DNA of 5,164 nucleotides from a bacterium. Lineage in GTDB: Bacteria; Ratteibacteria; UBA8468; B48-G9; JAFGKM01. Under the pieces are notes generated by a model, which saw nothing but the letters and a program-made list of their open reading frames with translations, had not been told where the DNA came from and searched no databases. The translations under genes and the position numbers were made by a program. The stretch lies in assembly GCA_021157805.1 (NCBI GenBank), contig JAGGVW010000039.1:1-5164 (forward strand). Reading direction: 5' to 3'. Positions within the stretch are counted from its first letter, which is position 1; the number at the start of each line of letters is the position of its first letter. Of this stretch, positions 1 to 5,164 are shown in pieces.

Positions 1-78
1 CCCTCCCAGAATTTGTCAACTTCTCTTAAATCCCAAACCGGGTTTGGGCAATTTTATGTTGTTTTTTTCTGGAGAGGG
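1..78. repeat. Nested inverted repeat after and into the end of aroA
   Basis: Plus-strand bases 32-38 (CCCAAAC) pair with 42-48 (GTTTGGG) around a 3-base loop, a perfect 7 bp hairpin. Outside it, bases 1-11 (CCCTCCCAGAA) pair with 67-78 (TTCTGGAGAGGG): 11 pairs with one bulged base at 73. The right outer arm lies in the last codons of aroA and the left arm is at the window edge, so the repeat may continue outwards. Bases 1-53 are about 45% G+C (24 of 53), clearly above the surroundings. Downstream of the inner hairpin on the aroA strand the sequence is ATTTAAGAGAAG, without the T-run of an intrinsic terminator. On the plus strand a T-rich stretch ending in a 7-T run follows about 13 nt after the hairpin. 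It may be an interspersed repeat, an RNA structure at the operon end or a weak terminator; the sequence alone cannot decide. Confidence 0.55.
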
Positions 79-1349
79 ATTTTGAGTGAAGAAAGAATAT
101 CATAAAATTGAGGGAAAGAAATGTTAATACAATCAGCATTTTCTACAATTGTCTCCCCTTCAGCAATAAGTCCTGCTACTGTTAAACACATAGCAATTCT
201 GTGGTCATTCCAGGAATTAACTCTATTTCCTTTTAATTTATCAACTCCATAAATCTCAAATCCATCTTCTTTCTCATATATTTTGCTTCCCAATTTTTTT
301 AGTTCACTCACAAGTGCTTTTATTCTATCTGACTCTTTATATCTCAATTCTTTTGCTCCTGAAACAACTGTTCTCCCTTCACTGACAGAGGCAATAACTC
401 CTATAAGAGGGATTTCATCAATTATAAGAGGAACTTCTTCTTTTTTTATTTCTGTCCCTTTAAGTTTCTCTGTATATCTAACCCTTATTGTTCCAACTTC
501 TTCTTCGCATATTTTTTCTTTTTCAACTATTTCAACTTCCCCACCCATTCTTTCAATTATTTTTAAAAAGTGTGTTCTGGTTGGATTTAAACCAAGATTT
601 TTTATTATTATTTCTGAAACAGGAACAAGTAACCCTATAGCAATAAAATAAGAGGCAGAAGAAAAATCTCCTGGAATAAAGACCTGTTTTCCATAAAGTT
701 TCTGGGTCCCTGGAATAAAAATTTTTGTTTCTTTTTTCTCAATTTTTCCTCCAAAGTACTTTAGCATTCTTTCTGTATGGTCCCTTGTTTGGCATGGTTC
801 TTCAATAACTGTTTCCCCGTCAGAAAAAAGTGAAGCAAGAATTATACAACTTTTAACCTGGGCTGAAGCGACAGGGAGTTTATAATTAATCCCTTTCAAT
901 TTTCCCCCTTTTATTACAAGTGGAGCAAATAAGTTTTCTTCTCTTCCAGTTATAAATGCTCCCATTTTACTCAGTGGTTCAATTATTCTTCTCATAGGTC
1001 TTTTTCTTAAGGAACTGTCTCCTGTGAGAATTGAAAGAAATGGTTTTGAAGCAAGGACTCCAGAAAGCAATCTCATTGTTGTTCCTGAATTTCCACAATC
1101 AAGAATATTTTCTGGTTCTTTAAATTTATTTCCATATATGATTGTTGTGTTATTTACTTCTATTTCAATTCCACAATTTCTCAAGCAATTCAAAGTGGAG
1201 AAACAATCAGCACTTTTCAGTAAGTTTTTTATTTCTGTTTTCCCTTCAGATATAGCACCAAAAATTAAACTTCTATGGGAAATTGATTTATCTCCTGGAA
1301 CTTCTATTTCACCTTTTATTTTTTCAACTTTTTTTAACTTTACTTCCAT
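54..1349 (-). CDS. aroA: 3-phosphoshikimate 1-carboxyvinyltransferase (EPSP synthase)
   Basis: Transfers the enolpyruvyl group of PEP to shikimate 3-phosphate, step 6 of the pathway, in the cytoplasm. The 431 residues are the normal length for the two-domain family. Visible motifs are GDKSISHR (19-26, with the PEP/S3P-binding Lys21), NSGTTMR (87-93), RKRPMRR (115-121), SAQVKS (162-167), DEIP (311-314, catalytic Asp311), ELRYKESDR (334-342, Lys338/Glu339) and NDHRIAM (381-387). RPMRR and the TTMRLLSG wording resemble class II enzymes rather than the E. coli class I type. Gly89 occupies the position of E. coli Gly96, and Leu94 that of Pro101. The ATG at 1349 directly abuts the DAHP synthase stop (TGA then ATG) with only a weak, distant AGGG upstream, so translation probably relies on reinitiation. 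The family's usual C-terminal SFPxF segment ends near residue 422. The last nine residues (KIPLQKKTT) are a tail that overlaps an inverted repeat (see the repeat entry). Confidence 0.97.
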   Translation of the reverse strand: MEVKLKKVEKIKGEIEVPGDKSISHRSLIFGAISEGKTEIKNLLKSADCFSTLNCLRNCGIEIEVNNTTIIYGNKFKEPENILDCGNSGTTMRLLSGVLASKPFLSILTGDSSLRKRPMRRIIEPLSKMGAFITGREENLFAPLVIKGGKLKGINYKLPVASAQVKSCIILASLFSDGETVIEEPCQTRDHTERMLKYFGGKIEKKETKIFIPGTQKLYGKQVFIPGDFSSASYFIAIGLLVPVSEIIIKNLGLNPTRTHFLKIIERMGGEVEIVEKEKICEEEVGTIRVRYTEKLKGTEIKKEEVPLIIDEIPLIGVIASVSEGRTVVSGAKELRYKESDRIKALVSELKKLGSKIYEKEDGFEIYGVDKLKGNRVNSWNDHRIAMCLTVAGLIAEGETIVENADCINISFPQFYDILSSLKIPLQKKTT

Positions 1350-2372
1350 TCAAATCTTTTTCCCTGTCACTTTTATTATTGGTAATATTTCTTTAATAAA
1401 GGTATCAAATGAATTGAAATTTAATGATTGAAATCCGTCAGAAAGTGCTTCTTCTGGTTTTGGGTGGACTTCAATCATAATTCCATCTGCTCCTGCTGCA
1501 ATTGCTGCTTTACTCATTGGAATTATCATATCCCTTCTTCCAGTCCCATGACTTGGGTCAACTATTACTGGGAGATGTGTTTCTTTCTTTAAGACAGGTA
1601 TAGCAGAAAGGTCAAGAGTATTTCTTGTAAAGTCAGAATCAAAAGTTCGTATTCCTCTTTCACATAGAATAATCTTTCTGTTCCCTTCTTTTAAAATGTA
1701 TTCAGCACAATTTAGAAACTCTTTTATTTTTGCTGAAAATGCCCTTTTTAAAAGGACTGGTTTATCCATTTCTCCTATTTTTTGTAGAAGACGATAGTTA
1801 TACATATTTCTTGCTCCAATTTGTAAAATGTCTGCTACTTCTGCTACTTCGTCAAGTTCTCCTGTGGATAAAACTTCAGTTATTACTGGTATTTTAACCT
1901 CTTTTTTCACTTCCTTAAGTATTTCAAGCCCCTTTTTCCCCAGACCAAGAAATGAATAAGGAGATGTTCTTGGTTTATATGCACCTCCTCTTAAAATATG
2001 TGCTCCTTTTTCTTTTATAAATTTTGCTGTGTTTAAAAGTTGCTGTTTACTTTCAATTGAACATGGTCCTGCAATAATTGTAATTGTTCCTTCACCTATT
2101 TTAATCCCGTCAACTTCAATTATTGTATCTTCAGGATGGAATTCTCTACTTGCAAGTTTATAGTCTCTTAATATGCTTATAACATCAGCAACTCCTGGCA
2201 TAATTTTGAAAACTTCATCTGAAATACCTCTTGTATCTCCAATAATTCCAATAATTGTTTTTTCAGTTCCTTTGCTTATATGAACCCCAAAACCCATTCC
2301 TTTGATTTTCTCAATAACTTTATCTATCTCTTCTTGCGTGGCTTCTGAACTCATAATTATAAGGTCAGCCAT
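1350..2372 (-). CDS. aroF: 3-deoxy-7-phosphoheptulonate (DAHP) synthase, type I-beta with N-terminal regulatory domain
   Basis: Condenses phosphoenolpyruvate with erythrose 4-phosphate to DAHP, the first committed step of the pathway; cytoplasmic and metal-dependent. The 340-residue length matches the Thermotoga maritima type, which has a ferredoxin-like (ACT-like) domain fused ahead of the barrel. Here residues 1 to about 75 form that domain, including the characteristic IIGDTRGI and MPGVADVI segments. The TIM barrel follows. Visible motifs are AGPCS (101-105), LRGGAYKPRTSPYSF (127-141), IGARNMYN (185-192), LLKR (207-210), ERGIRTFD (238-245), DPSHGTGRRD (272-281), IEVHP (300-304) and LSDGFQSL (310-317). 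Expected metal ligands are Cys104, His275, Glu301 and Asp312, all present. In characterised relatives the N-terminal domain mediates inhibition by Tyr and/or Phe; which ligand acts here is unknown. Start: ATG at 2372 behind the best Shine-Dalgarno in the window. Its TGA stop touches the aroA ATG. The symbol aroF follows common practice for this subfamily; aroG or aroA are used in some genomes. Confidence 0.96.
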   Translation of the reverse strand: MADLIIMSSEATQEEIDKVIEKIKGMGFGVHISKGTEKTIIGIIGDTRGISDEVFKIMPGVADVISILRDYKLASREFHPEDTIIEVDGIKIGEGTITIIAGPCSIESKQQLLNTAKFIKEKGAHILRGGAYKPRTSPYSFLGLGKKGLEILKEVKKEVKIPVITEVLSTGELDEVAEVADILQIGARNMYNYRLLQKIGEMDKPVLLKRAFSAKIKEFLNCAEYILKEGNRKIILCERGIRTFDSDFTRNTLDLSAIPVLKKETHLPVIVDPSHGTGRRDMIIPMSKAAIAAGADGIMIEVHPKPEEALSDGFQSLNFNSFDTFIKEILPIIKVTGKKI

Positions 2373-2376
2373 ATAT

Positions 2377-2383
2377 ACCTCCT
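2377..2383 (-). promoter_or_regulatory. Near-perfect Shine-Dalgarno of the DAHP synthase gene
   Basis: In the 15 nt gap between pheA and the DAHP synthase gene the minus strand reads AGGAGGT, 4 nt before the ATG at 2372. It is fully complementary to the usual anti-Shine-Dalgarno and is the strongest such site in the window; those of aroK and aroA are poor. This suggests that the entry enzyme is translated more strongly than its neighbours from the shared message. Confidence 0.8.
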
Positions 2384-2387
2384 ATTT

Positions 2388-3470
2388 TCACTCATCATTT
2401 TTATCTCCTTCCATTGGATAAGAACCAAGAATTTTTAAAAAGACACAATTTTTTTCAAGTTCTATAAGTGCCTCCTTTACCTTTTCTTCATCTTTATGCC
2501 CTATGAAATCAACAAAGAAAATATAATCCCAGGCTTTTTTCTTACTGGGTCTTGATTCAAGTCGTGTTAAGTTTATACCTTTTTCTTTAAAAGGGTAAAG
2601 AGAATTATAAAGGGCGCCAACTTTATCTTTAATTGAAAATATTATAGATGTTTTATCATTTCCTGTTATTTCTGAACATTCTTTTCCTATTACAAGAAAT
2701 CTTGTTATATTTTCAGTAAAATCTTCAATTCTTTCAGCAAGAATTGGTAGTTTGTAAATATACGAAGCGATTTCAGAAGCAATTGCCCCTGAATTTTTTA
2801 TTTTTTTTGTTTTTTTTACAGCACTTGTTGTGCTTTCAACTTCTATCATCTCAACATCTCCAAGATTGGTTAAAATCCACCTTCTGCATTGAGCAAAAGC
2901 CTGAGGATGAGAAAATATCTTTTTTATTTTTTTTACTGATTTTTCTTTTGATAAGAGATAATGATGAATTTCAAGAAGAATTTCAGATGTTATTTTTACA
3001 TTACTTTCAACAAACATATCAACAGTATGACTAACAACTCCCTCCATTGAATTTTCAATTGGAACCACTCCATAGTCAGCCCTTCCTTTTTCAACTTCTT
3101 TAAAAACATCTTCAATTGCTTTTTCTGAAATGAAATTACATTTGTTTCCAAATTTTTTAAGGGCTGCCTGATGTGTGAATGTCCCTTCAGGTCCTAAGAA
3201 AGCGATATTCAATGGTCTAAAAAGTCCTCTATAAATTTTAAATATTGTGCTCATTATTAGTTCAATATCTTCTCTCTTTAAATATTTCAGTTTTTTCCCT
3301 GCAAGTTTATCAATAATCTTTTTTTCTCTTGAAGGGTCAAAAATTGGCTTTTTATTTTTGTTTTTAACCTCTGTTATTTTCTTAACTTTTTCTCCACGAA
3401 GGTCAAGTAGTTCAAGTAATTTATTATCTATCTCATCTATTTCTTTTCTACTTTTTTCTATCTCGTCCAT
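2388..3470 (-). CDS. pheA: Bifunctional chorismate mutase / prephenate dehydratase (P-protein)
   Basis: This 360-residue protein has the usual three-part P-protein layout. Residues 1 to about 85 form an AroQ-type all-helical chorismate mutase domain. Residues 88 to about 265 form the prephenate dehydratase domain, and about 272-350 an ACT domain. It should convert chorismate to prephenate and then to phenylpyruvate, the Phe branch. Dehydratase motifs seen are FLGPEGTFTHQAA (91-103), VVPIENSMEGVV (135-146), SHPQAFAQC (187-195) and NITRF (254-258), whose Thr256 matches the catalytic Thr of the TRF motif. The ACT domain has GALY (285-288) and ESRP (305-308), the Phe-binding motifs, so feedback inhibition by Phe is likely. 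The mutase domain keeps Arg8, Arg25, Lys36, Asp45, Arg48 and Glu49, but the position of E. coli Gln88 appears to be Phe84 (see findings). The ATG start has GGAG 10 nt upstream inside aroB, which it overlaps by 23 nt. The dehydratase call is firm; mutase activity is less sure. Confidence 0.94.
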   Translation of the reverse strand: MDEIEKSRKEIDEIDNKLLELLDLRGEKVKKITEVKNKNKKPIFDPSREKKIIDKLAGKKLKYLKREDIELIMSTIFKIYRGLFRPLNIAFLGPEGTFTHQAALKKFGNKCNFISEKAIEDVFKEVEKGRADYGVVPIENSMEGVVSHTVDMFVESNVKITSEILLEIHHYLLSKEKSVKKIKKIFSHPQAFAQCRRWILTNLGDVEMIEVESTTSAVKKTKKIKNSGAIASEIASYIYKLPILAERIEDFTENITRFLVIGKECSEITGNDKTSIIFSIKDKVGALYNSLYPFKEKGINLTRLESRPSKKKAWDYIFFVDFIGHKDEEKVKEALIELEKNCVFLKILGSYPMEGDKNDE

Positions 3471-4530
3471 TTTTATCCATCTCCATTAATATTTTTCTTA
3501 TTGTATTTTCCCCAACAATAACTCCTCTTTTTACCTTGCCTATTTTTTCAGGAAGGACAAACCTTACTTTTCCTTTTCTTACTTTTTTATCATATTTCAG
3601 ATTCTCAATTATCTTTTCTATATTTTTACCTTTAATTTGAGGAAAATTAAAACTCTTTATGACTTTTTTAATCTTTTCATATGTTTTTCTTTCACATAGT
3701 CCAAGTTTATAAGCAATAAAACATTCATAAATCATTCCATTTGCAACTGCTTCTCCATGGTTTAGTTTATAATCATTAATAACTTCAATAGCATGTCCAA
3801 TTGTATGTCCAAAATTTAAAATTTCTCTTAATCCACTTTTTTCTCTCTCATCTTTCTCAACAATTTCTGCTTTTATTTTAACACATTCCTCAACAATCTC
3901 TTGCAAAAATCTTTTTATATTTTGAGATTCTTTTTCAATTAATTCAAAAATTTTTTTACTTTTTATAACACCATATTTAATTATCTCTGCTATTCCCTGT
4001 TTCATTTCTCTTTCAGGCAATGTTTTTAGGGTTTGGAGATTTATAAAGATATATTCTGGTTGATAAAAACTTCCAATAAGGTTTTTTTTGTTGTAGAAAT
4101 TCACACCTGTTTTACCTCCTATTGAAGCATCAACCTGAGATAGTAAACTTGTTGGTATTGTGATAAATCTTATCCCTCTCATATAAATTGAAGATACAAA
4201 ACCAGAAATATCACTCACCACACCTCCACCAAGAGAGACAATTGTATCATCTCTGGAAAAATTTTTTTCTGCGCAAAAAATTAGTATCTTTTCAACATTT
4301 TTTAATTTTTTTTCTTTCTCTCCTGGTTTTAAGATAAAGTTATGAACAATCCCTTTTTTTGAAAATATTTTTTCCAGTTTTTTCCCGTAAAGACCGAATA
4401 CATTTTCATCACTTATTATTAAAAGTTTGTTTCCTTCTTCTTTTATTTTTTCAGGAATTTTTTCAAAATTAATCCCAATAAAAACATTTGATTTTTTCTT
4501 TTCTTTTATTTCTATTTCAATTTTTTTCAT
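3448..4530 (-). CDS. aroB: 3-dehydroquinate synthase
   Basis: Converts DAHP to 3-dehydroquinate with NAD+ and a divalent metal (normally Zn) in the cytoplasm, step 2 of the pathway. I choose the ATG at 4530 (360 aa), giving MKKIEIEIKEKK, because GGAG lies 8 nt upstream. An in-frame TTG at 4551 would add seven residues (MKYGERK) and run further into aroK, and it has less support. Numbered from the ATG, the NAD-binding region holds PGEKEKK (about 69-75) and the glycine-rich GGGVVSDISGF (101-111). The signature DASIGGKTGVN follows at about 134-144. Metal ligands by comparison with the family are Glu182 (AEIIKYG), His242 (NFGHTIGHAIE) and His258 (LNHGEAV), with His246 also conserved. Length and all key residues are normal. 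Composition is extremely Lys/Ile/Glu-rich. The 5' end overlaps aroK by 14 nt and the 3' end overlaps pheA by 23 nt, which implies translational coupling. Confidence 0.96.
   Translation of the reverse strand: MKKIEIEIKEKKKSNVFIGINFEKIPEKIKEEGNKLLIISDENVFGLYGKKLEKIFSKKGIVHNFILKPGEKEKKLKNVEKILIFCAEKNFSRDDTIVSLGGGVVSDISGFVSSIYMRGIRFITIPTSLLSQVDASIGGKTGVNFYNKKNLIGSFYQPEYIFINLQTLKTLPEREMKQGIAEIIKYGVIKSKKIFELIEKESQNIKRFLQEIVEECVKIKAEIVEKDEREKSGLREILNFGHTIGHAIEVINDYKLNHGEAVANGMIYECFIAYKLGLCERKTYEKIKKVIKSFNFPQIKGKNIEKIIENLKYDKKVRKGKVRFVLPEKIGKVKRGVIVGENTIRKILMEMDKNGRDRKK
3481..3484 (-). promoter_or_regulatory. Shine-Dalgarno of pheA inside aroB
   Basis: GGAG on the minus strand, 10 nt before the pheA ATG at 3470, lies within the last codons of aroB. 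It supports the overlapping start and independent ribosome loading on top of coupling. Confidence 0.55.
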
Positions 4531-5041
4531 TTTCCTTTCTCCATATTTCAATTATCTTTTCGCTGACTTGTTCTGGAGATAGAGGAGTAGTATCTATTTT
4601 ATAGTCGGCTTTGTCATAATATGGCTTTCTTAATTTTATTAAATATCTTATAGTTGAAATTACATCTTTATTTTTCAAAAGAAGAGGTCTATCTTCTGTT
4701 TTTGATGTTCTTAAAAGAATAATTGATGGTTCTGCTTCAAGACATATAATAATTCCATTCCTTTTGAGATTATTGAAATTTTTTTCTCTAATTATTGCTC
4801 CACCACCTGTTGCAATTACACAGTTTTCCTTTTTTGAAACTTCCTCTACAACTTTTTCTTCAACTTTTCTGAAATATTCCTCACCTTTAACCTGAAAAAT
4901 TCTTGGGATTCTATCTTTTTCTTTTTCTTCAATTATTTTATCTGTATCAATGAATTCCATTTTTAATTTTTCAGCAACAATTTTCCCTACAACTGTTTTA
5001 CCTGTGCCCATAAATCCAACAAGAACAATATTTTTTTTCAT
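4517..5041 (-). CDS. aroK: Shikimate kinase
   Basis: This 174-residue protein has the usual length for a single-domain shikimate kinase, which phosphorylates shikimate at the 3-OH with ATP in the cytoplasm (step 5 of the pathway). A Walker A P-loop GFMGTGKT lies at residues 9-16. The DTD motif at 32-34 holds the Asp that contacts shikimate and the Mg site. Arg58 in the F-R-x-x-E segment and the TGGG motif (Gly79-81) form the rest of the shikimate pocket. Arg118 in RPL marks the lid, and Arg138 in LRKPYY matches the conserved Arg near the C-terminus. All expected residues are present, so it should be active. The ATG start at 5041 directly precedes the KKNIVLVGFMG strand, as is typical. No good Shine-Dalgarno precedes it; the 7 nt after the aroC stop are nearly all A, so translation probably depends on coupling to aroC. 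The 3' end overlaps aroB by 14 nt. The aroK/aroL distinction cannot be made from sequence; aroK is the neutral name. Confidence 0.95.
   Translation of the reverse strand: MKKNIVLVGFMGTGKTVVGKIVAEKLKMEFIDTDKIIEEKEKDRIPRIFQVKGEEYFRKVEEKVVEEVSKKENCVIATGGGAIIREKNFNNLKRNGIIICLEAEPSIILLRTSKTEDRPLLLKNKDVISTIRYLIKLRKPYYDKADYKIDTTPLSPEQVSEKIIEIWRKENEKN
4539..4542 (-). promoter_or_regulatory. Shine-Dalgarno that fixes the aroB start
   Basis: On the minus strand the bases read GGAGAAAGGAAA and then ATG. The GGAG core sits 8 nt before the ATG at 4530, a normal spacing, and lies inside the last codons of aroK. It falls downstream of the alternative TTG start at 4551, so it can only serve the ATG. This is the reason for preferring the shorter AroB. 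Confidence 0.7.
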
Positions 5042-5048
5042 TTTTTTA

Positions 5049-5164
5049 TCACTTTGACCAGTATTTTTCTATTGATTTAAGGTAGGAATTATAATTTATT
5101 TCAACTTCTTCAATTGTATCTCCTGAAAATTTTTTCAAGAATTCATCTGCAATCAAAAAAGCAA
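5049..5164 (-). CDS. aroC: Chorismate synthase, C-terminal end only (partial)
   Basis: Only the last 37 codons and the TGA stop are in the window; the 5' part continues past the right edge. The readable tail runs from AFLIADEFLKKFSGD through IEEVEINYNSYL to a final YWSK. This matches the characteristic end of chorismate synthases, in which an Ala/Phe-rich helix of the type 'AFxLADxxLEKFGGD' is followed by 'xxEExxxNYxxYL'. The family converts EPSP to chorismate with reduced FMN as cofactor, the last step of the shikimate pathway, in the cytoplasm. The identification rests on this short tail plus context: the next genes downstream on the same strand are aroK, aroB, pheA, aroF and aroA. The stop lies 7 nt before the aroK start, so the two genes are almost certainly co-transcribed. 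The catalytic and FMN-binding residues are outside the window and cannot be assessed. Confidence 0.82.
   Translation of the reverse strand, partial: AFLIADEFLKKFSGDTIEEVEINYNSYLKSIEKYWSK

Noticed and set aside
32..48. Rho-independent terminator of the operon
   Set aside because: The hairpin is convincing, but no T-run follows it on the aroA strand, and the stem has only 7 bp. It is recorded as a repeat instead.
1..53. Start of another minus-strand gene after aroA (open frame reading PNPVWDLREVDKFWEG)
   Set aside because: The frame is open to the window edge, but it has no ATG, GTG or TTG start and no ribosome-binding site, and it runs through the inverted repeat. It is more likely non-coding.
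283..651. Plus-strand open frame of 122 codons opposite aroA
   Set aside because: It lies entirely antisense to a well-supported aroA. Its Ser/Phe/Ile-rich, repetitive product mirrors the Lys/Glu-rich sense strand and resembles no family I know.
1024..1431. Plus-strand open frame of 135 codons across the aroF-aroA junction
   Set aside because: It is antisense to two firm genes, has no recognisable domain and no convincing ribosome-binding site.
2791..2818. Long T-rich runs on the plus strand (also near 2920-2935, 4285-4320 and 5030-5047) as terminators or slippage sites
   Set aside because: They are Lys codon runs (AAA) of real genes on the other strand, with no hairpin beside them and no frame disruption.
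2744..3034. Plus-strand open frame with Phe/Leu-rich, membrane-like product inside pheA
   Set aside because: The hydrophobic look comes from the complement of Lys/Glu codons (TTT, CTT, TTC). It is antisense to conserved prephenate dehydratase motifs.
3247..3489. Plus-strand open frame of 80 codons, Ser/Phe/Ile-rich
   Set aside because: It is antisense to the start of pheA and the end of aroB and has the same compositional shadow.
4531..4551. Longer AroB starting at TTG 4551
   Set aside because: It adds only seven residues outside the family's usual start and enlarges the overlap with aroK. The GGAG site at 4539-4542 serves the ATG at 4530 instead.

Overview
The window is a single, tightly packed minus-strand gene cluster for aromatic amino acid biosynthesis from an AT-rich bacterium (about 30% G+C by eye). 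Transcription runs right to left. The order is aroC (only its 3' end is inside the window), aroK, aroB, a chorismate mutase/prephenate dehydratase gene (pheA), a DAHP synthase gene with an N-terminal regulatory domain (aroF type), and aroA. Five genes are complete. Gaps between them are 7 nt (aroC-aroK), a 14 nt overlap (aroK-aroB), a 23 nt overlap (aroB-pheA), 15 nt (pheA-aroF) and 0 nt (aroF-aroA). No gap could hold an internal promoter or attenuator, so this looks like one operon whose promoter lies beyond the right edge.

Together the genes encode DAHP synthase (entry step), dehydroquinate synthase (step 2), shikimate kinase (step 5), EPSP synthase (step 6), chorismate synthase (step 7) and the bifunctional enzyme leading from chorismate to phenylpyruvate. 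Missing from the window are 3-dehydroquinate dehydratase, shikimate dehydrogenase and a prephenate dehydrogenase (tyrA). They must be encoded elsewhere if the pathway is complete. Two proteins carry recognisable control domains: the N-terminal ferredoxin-like domain of DAHP synthase and the C-terminal ACT domain of PheA with its Phe-binding motifs. Flux is therefore probably controlled at the protein level at both the entry and the Phe branch.

The organism cannot be named from this sequence. The Thermotoga-type (type I-beta) DAHP synthase, the class II-like EPSP synthase, the Lys/Glu/Ile-rich and Gln/His-poor proteins and the low G+C would fit an anaerobic, possibly thermophilic bacterium or an uncultivated candidate phylum. 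This is inference only.

The leftmost 78 bases differ from the rest. They are richer in G+C and form two nested inverted repeats, and the outer arm lies inside the last codons of aroA. This could be a terminator-like structure or the edge of a small interspersed repeat. The most interesting protein-level observation is that the chorismate mutase domain of PheA keeps the charged active-site residues but appears to have Phe where the family has a catalytic Gln or Glu. Apart from these points the window is an ordinary housekeeping operon, and I found no evidence of a novel system.
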